A DNA stretch of 64,000 nt from Acanthococcus lagerstroemiae (Eukaryota; Arthropoda; Insecta; Hemiptera; Eriococcidae). Below the pieces are notes generated by a model, which saw nothing but the letters and a program-made list of their open reading frames with translations, was not told where the DNA came from and did not search any database. The stretch is from positions 12,338,001 to 12,402,000 of the forward strand of contig CM063106.1 in assembly GCA_031841125.1 (NCBI GenBank), in the 5' to 3' direction. Positions 45,943-58,029 of the stretch are shown one piece after another (position 1 is the stretch's first letter; each line of letters opens with the position of its first letter). The translations under genes were made by a program, and so were the position numbers.

Positions 45943-48779
45943 CACCCATCGGAACAAACGAAACAGCGATGAGTTAATGGACTTACGAAATGTTTCTAGA
46001 AGGTATTTGCTATGGGTATGTGGGTACATACACCAATCAAGCGAAATATAAGGTGAACAGATATACGCTGCAGCTCTCGCAAATCCCTTTTCCTCCGTCC
46101 CTTAAAACAGATGCGGTTTCACGATATGTTTTTCCCTTCTTCTTCTTTTTCTAATTAATTTATTACTTATGTCACTTTTGTCGAATGCCACACACAGGAG
46201 CTAGCACATTCCAGCTTTCCTCTAAATTAGCGCTGTTCTCGATGTTTGAACGCGGACATCGGCACCGCGAACAGTTAAATTGTTTTTATGGCTTCGCATA
46301 ACCGAGCGGATTTTCATAGGTTTTTAATGGTATACCGAAGAGGAAAATACCGAGAAATCTGGATGAGTTTTAATTTGAACGCCTCCTCCACAAGAGAGAA
46401 TATATATATCTACAGAAAAGCGAGACAAAGATCAACAGGGAGTAACAGGTAATAGATTAATTTCACGAAAAATGAAATTTTAAAAGGGTCGCCATGCTTG
46501 CGTTTCAGCAGTGTATCTATAAAAACGAGATCGATCGATTTCAGTTTGGGTTTTCGTGTAAGAGAACAACGACGCAAAGGTGTCCATGCTCTGGAACAGG
46601 TTTTTGGATTAATTTTTCAATATACAAATTAGTCTGCACGATCTCGTATACAGAAAGAAAGAAGAAGAAGAAAAAAAAAAGGTAATCGAACTTACACATC
46701 TCGAACAACTTTGGCTGCGAATTCTGACGATGTCGCAATGTGTGCATCTATACAGCTGCATTTTTTCTCTGGTTTGATCGTCCAGATGTTGGACCATGAG
46801 ACATGTTATTCGTGGTTGTACCCATCGGATCACCTTTCAAGTGGACATCCGTTATTTCGTTTTCCTAATGGCTTATAGACTGTGTACGAGAGTAAACATG
46901 CTTTCTCCGAAAATCTCACGTAATCTCCCATTTGGCACTGGGAATGATTCCTCCTAGTCTTCCAACGCTGGATTAGGTTTTTCTCATCGAACTTGTCAAT
47001 TCGTGTGTAATTAGCGCGACTAAACGACTGAGGGGCCGACGAGGTGAAGTAAATGAAAATATGAGTGATAACGTTGCCAACGAGAACCGAGTACCGGCAC
47101 TACAAGGAATCAATTTATTAGTAAATGACGTTTTCTTGAATCCGAGTATAAAGGATAGACTGAGTTCACTAGCAAGCCCCAAAGCTAGCTGAGGGAATAT
47201 TAATTTTTCTTCGGAAGATAGGCATGCAGCGTATGCAGACCGAAAAAACCAAAATGAATGCGATTCACTCGTCATATTTTGTCTTTCATGGTATACATAT
47301 AAGTTCGTAGTTAACTCAAAAAAAAAAAAAAACCGATATCGATGCATGACTATAGTTTAATGCCCGAATCGATAAACGCGTGTTCGAATTCACATCGATG
47401 ACGATTTACATATGAGGAGCGAGAACGTCCTACTTCATGAGAATGAATAAACGAACTAATATCTAACGGCACTCTGGATAAGACATAATATTCAATACAT
47501 GGTGCATAGTATGTGAAGTACAAAGAGCATGCAATGTACAAGCTTCGACAGGATGAACGTAGTCCAAGAAGAGACAAGCTGACGAATTATTACATACATA
47601 TGTATACCGTGCACTTCCGACTCTTGTACAGCTGAGTTGATACTCACAAATTACTGAGTTTTAAGAATATTCAAAAAACAGGCTAAATTAATTTGATGTT
47701 CAAGAATAGGAAAAATGCAAAAAAATAAAAAGTATATACTCGAATCACAGACAAAAATACCGCGACAGGAAACGATCTGAAGATAGTTTTCTCACAGATT
47801 ATATACATATAGGATATAAATCGAATCACAGATCACCAAGAAAAGAATGATTCAATTTATTTGAATACAGATCAAAACTCAAGCCGCCACGCTCGCTTCC
47901 ATGTCCAATGCCGAAAAATAAAGAACCTCTCCAGTTCGACGAAATGGCTAAATCAATAAACATAAAATCCTTTTTGATTCTTTAGTGGCATATGTATATG
48001 ATTTTTGGTAAACAAGAAGAAAAAAGAGAAATAAATAAAATTTACATTCCACAAAGACTTTTTCACAAATGATTTTCATTTCAGATACAGATATTTCCAC
48101 AGAAATTGGTCAGGCAAATAGATACTAAGTAGGTATTATTTGTCGCATCATTGAAAAAATTACTCGAATTATGGATAATTAGTCTAGAAAGGATTTTAAT
48201 TTGTGATCTGTGGATCACTCCTGTCTAATGACATGCTGAAAAAATATTAAGATTTTGTGCACACAATTAGATTTTTCATGTATGTGGAAGCCCAGGAAAT
48301 TACTGTCCACTTTGCACCTTTGCACCAAAAATATATATGTAGGTTCGCGATCAGTCGCTCAGGGATGGATACATTGATCGAGGGAAGGTCAGTTTGGCAG
48401 AGCTAATTGTAGAAACATTTTCTGATTAGTTTGAAAAAGGTCGAGTTAACTACAAAATGAAATAAATACTTGGTACCACTGACAAATTAATCGAGAAATA
48501 TGTAACAAGGAAATTGTCTTGCTGAGTACCGGAATGGAAGCCGAGATGAAATGCCGCCTAAGTTAAGAAAAATATATGGAACTTCAGGTAATAACACAAG
48601 GTGTTTGAGTTTAGCTGAGCAATCTGAACAGAGGTTACAGTAGTCATTACGAGGATAAAGAAACTTCTCACAAAACAAGGGGCTACACGGCTCCTTCTAA
48701 CCTTTTTAGTGCTATCAATGACCGCAGCAGCGATCGGAGTAGTTTGCCATCACCTTCCTCACGGTTCGTTACGTCAGAG
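45943..48779. other. Long non-coding stretch
   Basis: Parts of 46080-47430 are unique and CpG-containing, with a 124-codon minus-strand frame at 46973-47347 that lacks domain or splice evidence. A-runs occur at about 46671-46680 and 47319-47332. Nothing else recognised. Confidence 0.4.
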
Positions 48780-48900
48780 TACTCTATTCTCTGCTCCGAA
48801 GACGGGTGAAGTCATTACAACCGGAAATCGAACCCAGGTCGCAACAATGCAATGGAGGTAATACCACTCAAGAGCGAGATGCGGCTCCAAAGATCGGAAA
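48780..48900 (-). repeat. tRNA-like (SINE head) fragment
   Basis: On the minus strand CTCGCTCTTGAGTGGTATTA resembles a tRNA D-arm and GACCTGGGTTCGATTTCC a near-perfect B box, about 35 bases apart. The sequence does not fold into a complete tRNA, so a tRNA-derived SINE head is more likely than a functional gene. Confidence 0.45.
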
Positions 48901-49129
48901 ACTAGTGATATACTCCTGAGGCGGAGGGTATATGAGGACAGACTCATCCAAACTCTCCAATCAATGGGAGAAATCACTTTCAGCGGAGAAATTGGAAAAT
49001 GCAGGACATCACAGCAGGGAAAATTTTTGCCAAGGATTTTTCCTTTTTCTTTCTCTGCTTGCTCCAAAATACAATTTTCATTTAGCAAGATGCTAAAGAA
49101 TTAGGACACGGTATCTCCCTTGTTCTCAC
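48901..49129. other. Spacer upstream of the retrotransposon
   Basis: Nothing recognised. The 5' edge of the retrotransposon is not sharply defined. Confidence 0.35.
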
Positions 49130-50654
49130 CAATCAAGAAGAAAAGTATCGAGAACCTGAGTTCCTAGAAGTAAAAGTAATAAGGGCGATTAAGAATCTAA
49201 AAGAGGGCAAGGCAGTAGGACATAATGGCATCAGTAATGAACACACCAAATACGGTGAAGACTCTTTAATAAAAATTCTAACTCACTTTTACAACGACAT
49301 ATTAGAAAAAAAAAACCTTTGAATTGGAAAACGTCTAAAATAATACTCTTATTTAAAAAACGCTGTAGATACAGTATCAAAAACTATAGACCAATTAGCC
49401 TCATACCAATCTTGGCCAAAATCCTTTCGTTGATACTAGATTTCCGTCTGAGAACAAAGCTAAAACTTCAACAAACTCCACGCCAGGCGGGCTTTAGGAG
49501 GGGCTTCTCACGGTCGATCACCTCCGTACAATAAACATACTCATCCAGAGGACAACCGAATACTAAATTTCCATCCACCTGGCCTTTATAGACTTTACTA
49601 AGGCTTTCGATCTCCTCGAGCTAAATTTCATACTTCAGGCACTTACTAACCACCAAATTAACCAGGATGTTGTAACTCTAATTCAGGAAATATACTCGGG
49701 GCTAAAAGCGCAATTAGGTTACACACCTGGAAGGAGAAATCTTCGAAATCAAAAGGTGGGTAAGACCAATGGAGATCCAATCTCCCCGCTGCTATTTAAC
49801 TGCGCCCTGGATGAAATTTTTAAAAATCCAAGTTGGGACGAAAAAGGAATCAAAATTAACGGAGAATTTTCGAATAACTAAGATCTGCAGACGGCGTGCG
49901 GTGATAGTGGCAGTGAGTGCGAACAAGTTACAGGTGATGCTGAAGGAACTCAATTGGGAAAGCAAAAAGGCGGATATGGATATCAATCTATCCAAAACAA
50001 AAATTTTGAGCCACTGTGGAAATACAAAACTAATAAAAATGAAGGTGGAAACTTTGCAAATAGTCAACAACATCATTTATCTAGGTCAATTGATAACATT
50101 TCCAAATCAAACCGAAAACAGAGGTAAATAGACGAATTGCGTCAGCATGGAGTAAATTTTGGAGCTTAGGATTCATAAAAAACAACAACAATTTTTCGCT
50201 ATCTTAAAAAAGCAAACTCTTCAACAGCTGTGTTGTCCTGACACCGACCTATGGGTGCCAAAGCTGGCCAATTTCAAAACGAATTGAGACCAACTCCAGG
50301 CTACACATAATTCTATGGAGAGATCCATGCTAGGTCTCAAACTGAGAGACGAGGTAATGCTAACAAAAATAAAGGTCAAACTTAGGTCCAACAAAAATGT
50401 GGTACTTGTCAAAAGATTAAAATGGGACTGGACAGGACACTTATGCAGAAGAGTTGCAGACTGCAGGACCAACGTTGGTCATAAAAAGTTACCTTCTGGC
50501 AAATCAGAGGAGGAAGAAAGCCAGGTAAACAGAGGACCGGGTGGATGGACGACATCTGTAAGTTTAGCAAAACCAAACTCTTCCACACAACAGCCACTGA
50601 CCGGGTCGAATGGGCCAGGTTGAGGGAGGCATTTGCCCAAGATAAGGGCTTCTG
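49130..50654 (+). pseudogene. RTE-like non-LTR retrotransposon, frameshifted reverse transcriptase
   Basis: Read through frameshifts and stops, the segment encodes reverse transcriptase blocks in order. It has IRAIKNLKEGKAVGHNGIS, then KNYRPISLIPILAKILSL, then QAGFRRGFS, then AFIDFTKAFDLLELNFILQA (the first catalytic Asp). NGDPISPLLFNCALDEIF follows, and then the catalytic YxDD region reduced to LRSADG. Next come SANKLQVMLKELNWESKKAD and YLGQLITF. The C-terminal region has RSMLGLKLRDEV, LKWDWTGHLCRR and finally RVEWARLREAFAQDKG before TGA at 50652. The tail is characteristic of RTE-type elements in insects. The apurinic endonuclease is missing, so it is 5'-truncated. Several frameshifts, an early stop and the changed DD motif make it dead. 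AATAAA lies at about 50699. Confidence 0.88.
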
Positions 50655-50823
50655 AAATCACTAATTGTAACTGCAGAAGTACTATAGTTGTCATGCGCAA
50701 TAAATGCTATTATACATCTACGTAAGTCGAAAACAATATTAGTGAACTTGCAGAATTTAATTTCTGATTTGAATGCCTTTCTTTTTTTTAAATTTGTATA
50801 GCTGATACGATGGAAATTCGTGT
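50655..50823. other. 3' part of the retrotransposon and spacer
   Basis: Contains CAATAAATGC at about 50698, which may mark the 3' end of the retrotransposon. No A-tail or clear simple repeat end. Confidence 0.35.
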
Positions 50824-51240
50824 ACACTACAATGGAATTGGTCGACACTACAATGGAATTCTACTGATTTGGTCTAATCTTCATTGGAGATGCTGAGGGA
50901 TTGGTCAGCACAAGGATGAAAAGACTCCCAATATGACAGGAAACATCAAGAAACAAAGAACAAAAGTAAGTTGAAACTTATTAGAACTCACATAGCATAA
51001 TTATTAATTATTATTCGAATCATGAAAAAATGAGAAACCTAATCTAGAAATATAGAAAAATTGGATTCGAGAAAAATGTCAGAAAGTTGCACTTTTGAAT
51101 TATTATAGAACGAGATGAACTTAATTAAGGACTTGAAAGAAAAGTGTTCCATAAAAAGCATATTTTAGGAAAATCTTATTTTTTGTACTTAAACAAATAA
51201 AAAATAAAAAAGGAACAACAAACATCCCAAACCAAAAATG

Positions 51241-51276
51241 AAAAAAAAAAACAAACAAACAAACAAACAAACAAAA
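51241..51276 (+). repeat. A run and AAAC microsatellite
   Basis: A run followed by about six AAAC units. Confidence 0.9.
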
Positions 51277-51369
51277 CAACCTACGTAATCAACTGACATA
51301 GGTTCAGAACTAGAGACATTTTATTTAAAAGGTAATATGAAAATTGCATATAATATTATATACCCAACA

Positions 51370-51720
51370 TTAATGATTACATGCAGGTAAAAGAACGCTA
51401 CACTTAAGGGCTCGTTGATATGTTTGGGGAGCCTCGACTTTTTGAACAATTTGCGAGAATTCAACCCAGGTTTTATCATCCCGGGCATTTGGGTAGTGGT
51501 AAAGATATCCCGAAAAATCTTTGGATCGCTTCGCTCGAAGACAATCGATTCTGAATTTTTCCTCTTGTATTTCAACGACCTGTCCAAGATACTGTTTGAA
51601 ACCCATTTTTTGTTGTCAAGAAGATATTGAACGACTACCCAATTGTGTACAAATACTTCGAACGTTGATTGAGACGCTGACTGATTCTCATCCACGCTAA
51701 TGAAACCTTTCTTTTTTGTC
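51370..51720 (-). pseudogene. Frameshifted C-terminal domain, transposon-associated type
   Basis: After an acceptor-like TCTGCAG at about 51727 the minus strand encodes KTKKKGFISVDENQSASQS, then NWVVVQYLLDNKK. A one-base shift in an A run (about 51605-51611) moves the frame to MGFKQYLGQVVEIQEEKF, RIDCLRAKRSKDFSGYLYHY and ETWVEFSQIV-like residues (actual DDKTWVEFSQIVQKVEAP). It ends at a stop near 51370. The pattern of a VVV-Y strand, a Y-GQV turn and an F-YP-D stretch recalls a small beta-rich C-terminal domain seen in many uncharacterised insect repeat proteins; this is from memory and unverified. AATAAA on the minus strand sits at 51320-51325. Probably the last exon of a mobile-element gene, now dead. 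Confidence 0.5.
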
Positions 51721-51912
51721 TTTCTGCAGAGTCAGACTGCAGACTCCGCAGAGTCAAGATCAAGTGATCAACAGATAGACTTAGCCACGACTTCGCTCAC
51801 GTCAGACCCGAGTTTGCGAATAAGAATATAATATGCGCTTGAGAATTATCTCAAAAATTCGTTGAAAACGATACATAATTCCATTGTAGTGTGGTCTCTT
51901 CCATCGTAGTGT

Positions 51913-52570
51913 CTCTCAAAATTAAGATTGACAGTACCATGGAAAGGAAACATTCTCCAGTACGATAGAAAAATCGGCAATATTTTGATTATAACGGAGT
52001 TAAAGTACCCAAAATTTCAAATTGGCCTAGAGCAGTATTGTCAGCACTGTTACCAAGTACAGAAAATCTTGAAGTCGAATTTCCTGAACATCAACACATG
52101 GTAATAAAAATGCTCCACTACGATGGAACAAAAAAAAATTAGAATGTCGATTTCCAGTAAACATTTGGTGAAAAACTAGTATAAATTTAGTAATTTGAGA
52201 ATGACAATAATTGGTCATTATGTTCACACACTAAGACAGTCGTTAGATCAATTTGTGGGTCAAAAAATGTTTTCAGCTTTTTCTTATGAACAACTGAAAT
52301 TTGCGTCACTACGATGGAAAAAAAGTTATTTCTCAACTTTGACTGCTGCTGTATGGCTATGTGTTCGTTCAAAATTTTGACTATTACCATTCATCTGTCT
52401 GTGCAAGGGTCTTCTCCGACTGAACCATCTTTATTTCATTTTTTTCAAATTATTAACCCATATAATCTGTGCAAGAGTTATGGAAAGTTGGAGTCATTAC
52501 ATGCCACTACGATGGAACCCTTACTACTTCTGAGGACGCTCCCTCAGTCTAGTGAGGTGATGGTGTCTAA
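51913..52570 (+). repeat. Scattered CACTACGATGGAA motifs at about 195-bp spacing
   Basis: CCACTACGATGGAA at 52115, TCACTACGATGGAA at 52306 and CCACTACGATGGAA at 52503 lie 191 and 198 bases apart. Diverged forms are at about 51934 and 51959. The sequence between the motifs does not align well, so it is not a simple tandem array. Confidence 0.45.
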
Positions 52571-53766
52571 GTAATGGTCTTATGTGATAGAGGAGGTGGT
52601 TAGCTATCGATTTAAAAAAAAAAAAAAAAAATCTTTAGCATTTCTTGCTGTGGGAAAACAACGTATTACCTGAACATTCGCGTTTTTCGTGGAATCACCC
52701 ATGTACATGCGAAATGTTCTGAGATATAATTATCTCTGACAACAAGATTATGTTTATCATTGATTCGCGGACCTCCTCAACCGTGCAAATTTCAACATTT
52801 CTTCATGCTTAAGAATAATACACCCTCATATTAATGGAAATGTTTTCTTACTTTATTCTCTCTTTTTTTCAACGGAGCATTCAAGTACTCGAGAATTTCT
52901 GGTTACCCATTCAACATCTTTTTAACAATCTTCGTTACTTCGAACCAGAAGTCCAAAAACGACTCCACACTTGTGGCTCACGCACAATGAGTCTTTCGTT
53001 CGTACTTCGTACACGCTAAGCCCGCGTGCATTATAATCCTCGCGCGAGTCTTTAATACAAACGGCTTAAGAGATCAACCCACCTGAAGACGGTCGGTATA
53101 CGAACCGAATATCTAATTTTAACAAATCAAGAGCCGGGTGGACCGGAGTGTTTATGAGTGAATTTAGTTGTTACAGTCGCAGCAGGAATCCTTTACGAAA
53201 CTGAGACACGGCGAGAATAAGTACAATCCGACGACGGTAATATCGCCAACAAGAGCTAGCCAATGTACGCTTATTGTGAACCAGTCCAGACGAATTTGCG
53301 TTCTGCCCGAATATTCGGTCCAGACAGCGTTCGGGTCTGATCAAACCTCGAATCAGTTATAAAAGAAATGAATATTAACCTAACCTGCCTCATAACATTG
53401 ATGTACAGCGAAGATTACCAAGGCAGTCGGTATCCAACTAGCCGAAAAATTGATACGAGTGCTAATAGTAATTATGACGTATGTACGGTTACGGCCCTGA
53501 GCTATACGTCTCAGTGTGCCAAAGCAATTGAAGTGTTTAAGGGTTCCATTTTCTAACCAGGTTAAAATAAAATGTTTGGAGGACATCATGCGAATACGGT
53601 AGGAAATGAATGGTCGCCTTCTCAATCTACTCAAACCAGTTGCTCCATGCATTGTGCACTGCAATACCAACAATAATCGTCCTCTTGTACTCACTAAACT
53701 GCAGCTTAATACATGACCACTGCGTCACCAGATAGTTAATTTACAGTTTTACCATTATTGTTTCAG
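52571..53766. other. Non-coding stretch
   Basis: Starts with an A run (about 52614-52630). 53000-53350 is slightly CpG-richer. It ends in the pyrimidine-rich acceptor of the next exon candidate. Nothing else recognised. Confidence 0.4.
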
Positions 53767-53917
53767 CTGTGCTGCCTTCGCACACACAGAAAACTCAAAT
53801 TTGTCTACTGATATGCGATTTTGTGGAATAATGGAATCTCTGCGCGTAGAGTTCCTCCTTGCAGTATCTCTGAAGGATTTCACGATTGATTCTGAAGCTT
53901 TGTTGAAAGGGTTATAC
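53767..53917 (+). CDS. Candidate internal exon, unknown protein
   Basis: A strong acceptor (TTACCATTATTGTTTCAG) is followed by 151 bases, one leading base plus 50 codons, that end at a GTAAGC donor (TTATAC|GTAAGC). Residues include CAAFAHTENSNLSTDMRFCG, then IMESLRVEFLLAVSLKDFTI and DSEALLKGLY. These are compositionally normal for a folded protein, and the frame closes soon after the donor, as expected for intron. I do not recognise the family. The minus strand is also open here, which lowers certainty. No adjoining exon was found in the window. Among the exon candidates this has the best combination of both splice signals and length. Confidence 0.4.
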
Positions 53918-56104
53918 GTAAGCAACGTAATTTAGTCCCTTTTTTCGAGACATTAAGAACGAGACAAATGTACTAAGCGATTCTGGAAGGATCAAAGGGG
54001 AATTCGGAAAAATAGTGAGCTCTTGAGAGTCTCATGTTGTAACTCAATCTTCACTTGCTGTATGCAACGATTTTTAAAAGTTCAAGTGCAAGATGATGAC
54101 AACGCGGAACATACAAAACAGCCAGTCCCTGTCTTCGTTGACTTCCTCTCCTGCCTCTGTGTACAAGACAGATCATAAGGACCTCGAAATCGCCCAGTGT
54201 AAGAAGCCTTAGAAGTCCTACGGACAACCCCAACGATACGCGATCCAATTAGACATGATCTCGTAGGAGGGGAACAAAATGCATTTTTCGCGATTTCTGA
54301 GAGTTCCACACATGGGAACAAAGTAAGATAATGCAGTTATATGATGTATGAACAACTCTGGGCTCGTTCTTGTCACATTTTTCCGTATAATGAGGTAGGA
54401 GATCACTTTCTGGTATCGATCTCCGCTGTCCTCTCGCTTAAGAGACAGTGATGGGTTCACAAGAAAAACAACCTTAGTTTTGAAATTCCGACTTTGTATA
54501 TAGACAGCACTATATGCATAGGTAGCCATTATGCTCTAACTTAATCGTGCATTTGAACAAGGCAACGTCTGCCGGCAAACTCACGCTGATAGTTCACCTA
54601 GCTAAAGAAAACTGACAGCGCTATCTGTCGTCAAAGTAGAAATTTCAAAACTGACTAAGGTTGTTTTTCACATGAACCTTCCAATTGCGCAGTGAACATC
54701 TCTAATCCTTGTGCTCTATCTATCTTCTACTTCACAATCTGACCATAAGTAAATATAGGAATAAAGGATTACTACTTCAGCCTGAAATATACCCGTGTCT
54801 GTGCAACTTCAATTGGGATTTAAACTTAGAGTTTCAAGTGTTGGCAGCCCTGCATATGTGTGAGTGATCACGTATGATTTACCATAAGCGTGTAGCAAAC
54901 TTCAACTATCATTAAGTCGATTAGAAATTCATCCTAAATTCAACTGCATCATCACCAAAAAATTAAATTATAATCAGTTCTACTGGCAGAATAATTTTTA
55001 CTCGGTTTTTCACCCGCCTGAAGATAGCAGTGTTTCTATTTGAAAGTACACATGATGACTCACTCATTTTCACCCGCTAACATCCGCGCAGGTAATTTTG
55101 CAGCGCACTCTAGTGTAGGTTTAAATCCCAATGGCGACATCTATGACTCTTATTGAATGACTGGCGTGTTTGAGGATTTATTCTCACAGAGCCGTCCTTC
55201 CAGCAGCCTATACATACTGTTTCAGACTCGCAAGGCGGTATGCTTCTCAAAAATCTTGAAAGATGCAAGAAACTGCGATAAAAAGTTGTATCACCGGGTT
55301 TGGGTAAGTCTCTGACCACCGTACAGTGAAGGTTCGCTTTACAGGTTCATCGGAATTAACGTGCGGAGAAATGTGATCCACAGCCGACTGTACACCCTAT
55401 TTGAGAATTTTAGAAGTAGTTCATACCGTCCGTTCTCCTTCTTCGTCTGATTAACTAGTATTGAGGTTGGAAACAGCGACTTGAAATCCGGTGAGTATAC
55501 AAAGCTACTTAGTTCGCTAAAAACGGTTCGCCGTAAAATAATAATAATAACCTGTACGTGAGTCTTGGTTGCGTGTCTGTAAATGCACACAGAGGAAGAA
55601 GTCTTACTGCAGAATCGGCGGTGGATTCTAATTCCGAACGCCCCAAAAAGGTGGTGTAAATGAACTCTTGTCCCCGAAAATATAAAATTAGTGCAACAAG
55701 TTTGCGCATAAGTCTTTCATCTCGTATACACGATCTTCGAACACAGTTGTTTAGAATTCGTCGATATCAATTGAGGTAGATGGGGATCAGCTTCTCAAAT
55801 GGCTTGCGTCTGTACACTACAGATAAAATCCTGTGTCAGTTTTTAGTGGCGGTTATTTTCATTTATTATATCCAGTGTGGGACACGCTACACCCTAGCCT
55901 CATAATGTGCAGGAAAGTATCGATTTGTTACATCCCACAGAGTCGAAGAAACAAAAATTCTCGGGCGCATAAAAGTCTAACAAATTATGCAAAATCAATA
56001 AAATAAAATTTCCATTTCACTCATAAAAATTAGTAACATACACCCAAAACTAGTAAAATAAAAATGTTCACAAATTTAGAGCCAGTTGTGCAGTATGCAA
56101 AAGT
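53918..56104. other. Non-coding stretch
   Basis: Minus-strand frames of 65-103 codons overlap at 54051-54529 in all three registers, with no splice or domain support. A B-box-like word (TAGGTTTAAATCCCAATGG) lies at 55116. Nothing else recognised. Confidence 0.4.
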
Positions 56105-56290
56105 TCTCCATTCTGTCTCGTAAATCAGTTCTATGATCCTCCAAGTTTCAAACCTGAGCAAACCCTGTGTAAGCCTCTTCAAGACTCAAAAGATTCTGTT
56201 TAGACAGCGTTAACACTCCTTAAGACTGCAGTATGACTTGATAACACTTTCAAAACTATTTTTAGGCTAGTTGAGACTACGCTGATTCCT
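56105..56290 (+). repeat. Degenerate AAGACTC/TCAAGACT motif patch
   Basis: TTCAAGACTCAAAAGATTCTG, CCTTAAGACTGCAG and TTGAGACTACG words recur, related to the arrays at 3590 and 57925. Confidence 0.35.
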
Positions 56291-56868
56291 GGTCCAACTG
56301 TTGTGGTCAAAACAGTTTCGAATAAAAAATACAAATTTTTTTTACAAACTTTATAGGCTACCACTGAATTAACAAAAACCCAATTTTTACAAATAGTAAT
56401 ATAAAAATTAACGGATTTCTTAATGAAACTCGTGGACGTTAATGTCCAAGGATTGTACATCAGGTAGGAAACATTTTATCTACTTATATTCACCAATGTT
56501 GCCACAGCAACAATTTAAATGTTTCAAAACGGTTTTTTTTTTTGCGTCTGTAAGTAAAACTTCGAAATTTCAGTCACTTGGCACTAAACAGAGTGGAGGT
56601 TGTACATTCCAGAAAAAATTTTAAGACCCGAGAAAAGATACTTCCAAAAGGAGCAGTTTGGGAAAATATCCAAAAAACGGGTGTAATAATGGAAAGTTAA
56701 GGAAAAACATGTTTTAAAAAATTATAAGTTTACTCATTTTATGGCTTTCACAGATTGTTGACTGAGTAATAAAATTTTGAGTCTTCTAACTTTACCTCTA
56801 ATGTAGCGGCAACTTTTGGAAATGAAGAAATGTACATTTATTATGTGAGCTCAAGTCAACCCTGTCGA
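56291..56868. other. Non-coding spacer
   Basis: Nothing recognised. Confidence 0.4.
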
Positions 56869-57130
56869 GAGGGAGGGGGGAGAGGAGAGAAATACCCCGG
56901 GCCCGGACTTCCAGAAGGGCCCGATATTTTTAAAATACCAGAATTTCAACGCTTACGGCTACATCATACTGTACATCAAATCAGCAATCACTTTTTACAC
57001 CATGAAAGAAGCCTCTTATCCCGCAGCTTATAATTTTTCCCCATCTGATTAAAAAAAAAAAAAATGAACTGGAAAAAAGGGGGCCCGTGAAAATCCCCTA
57101 GGCCTTCTTTTTCTCGCTACGGGGCTGGTT
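56869..57130 (+). repeat. Interspersed repeat, compact copy
   Basis: Holds in one piece the two halves found apart and inverted at 24355-24505 and 23575-23675 (GGGGAGAGGAGAGAAATACC, CGGGCCCGGACTTCCAG, CTTACGGCTACATCATACTG, AATGAACTGGAAAAAAGG). The family is unidentified. Confidence 0.65.
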
Positions 57131-57195
57131 CAAGTTGGGGGCACAGCTCCTCATATCAATTCAAGGATAGGACCACAAACCTTTGCAAAATTACA

Positions 57196-57443
57196 AAAAG
57201 AAAGTAATCTAAAAATAAATTCAGTTGCCTGTATATATGTATATGTCATGTATGTAAAGTTTCAAATCTGTATCTGTATCTGTATGGCAGGTTCAGTCTA
57301 AACATATGGAAATATGTTATTTTACCTGTATTTTTGTATGGCAAGGGTATATCAGTCCAAACATCTGGAAATAAATAACATATTTCGTATACATAATATA
57401 CATACAGAAGTAACTGAATTTACTTTTTAGACAACTTTCTCGT
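57196..57443. repeat. Inverted-repeat element, about 248 bp
   Basis: GAAAGTAATCTAAAAATAAA and the inverted right end GAAAGTTGTCTAAAAAGTAA continue into AATTCAGTT and TATGTATAT-rich arms. A CTGTAT run lies near 57268-57285. No target duplication was found. Confidence 0.5.
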
Positions 57444-58029
57444 TTCTAAGTCACGTCCCGGCGTTTTTCCTACGTTGCTCTTTTCTTCAATATAGTTTCT
57501 CGAATTTTTGAATTTGTTCTAGAATCAGCATTTTTTGGTCCTTTTGATGTCACGAAGCACAACTCTCTATATAAATCAGAGTAGGAATGAAATTCCAAAA
57601 TTTTACACAGTTACACATCATGCGCGTTATCAAAATTTAAATTGTTGTGACAGCAGCACTGGCGAACGTAAACGGAGGAAACTTTGCGTGCATGATGTAC
57701 CACGTCTTTTGATCGATTTCTTGTCATTTTTATTACGAACGGAAAATCGTGGCCATAAAAGCTGAGCTTTGACCCTCGTGAGGTATACGTTTATGTTATC
57801 CGATCAATTTTGAACTTTTTAATGATTTTTTAAAATCATTTGGTGTAGCTTGTGGAAACGGAAATGCAGATCCAAGAAGATTCAACTTATAGTAAAAACC
57901 ATCTTACTCGGAATGAGTCAAAATATTAGATTACAGACTCGTTGAGACATCCTAACACTTTCTCTGACTTGTTGCAATTACTTAGGTCATATCAAACCTC
58001 GTTAAGATTCTTTCGGGCTGGGTTAGTAC
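57444..58029. other. Non-coding spacer
   Basis: The last 100 bases carry degenerate ACTCGTTGAGAC-type words. Otherwise nothing recognised. Confidence 0.4.

Larger units (their letters stand above)
50824..51912. mobile_element. Possible element bounded by paired CACTAC[AG]ATGGAA motifs
   Basis: ACACTACAATGGAATT occurs twice in tandem at 50824-50839 and 50845-50860. The inverted motif occurs twice at 51877-51892 and 51899-51912, with the same spacing of about 20 bases. The 1.1 kb between carries a decayed minus-strand frame. Paired subterminal motifs in mirror orientation are what transposase-binding sites look like. No target duplication was found. Confidence 0.35.

Noticed and set aside
46973..47347. 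124-codon minus-strand open frame
   Set aside because: No splice signals or recognisable domain; begins in a poly-T/A run. Kept only as a note within the surrounding stretch.
48780..48900. Functional tRNA gene
   Set aside because: A- and B-box-like words exist but no acceptor stem or anticodon arm can be formed; better read as a SINE head.
54051..54529. Three overlapping minus-strand frames, possible frameshifted gene
   Set aside because: Joining them gave no recognisable domain and no splice signals; both strands and several frames are open.
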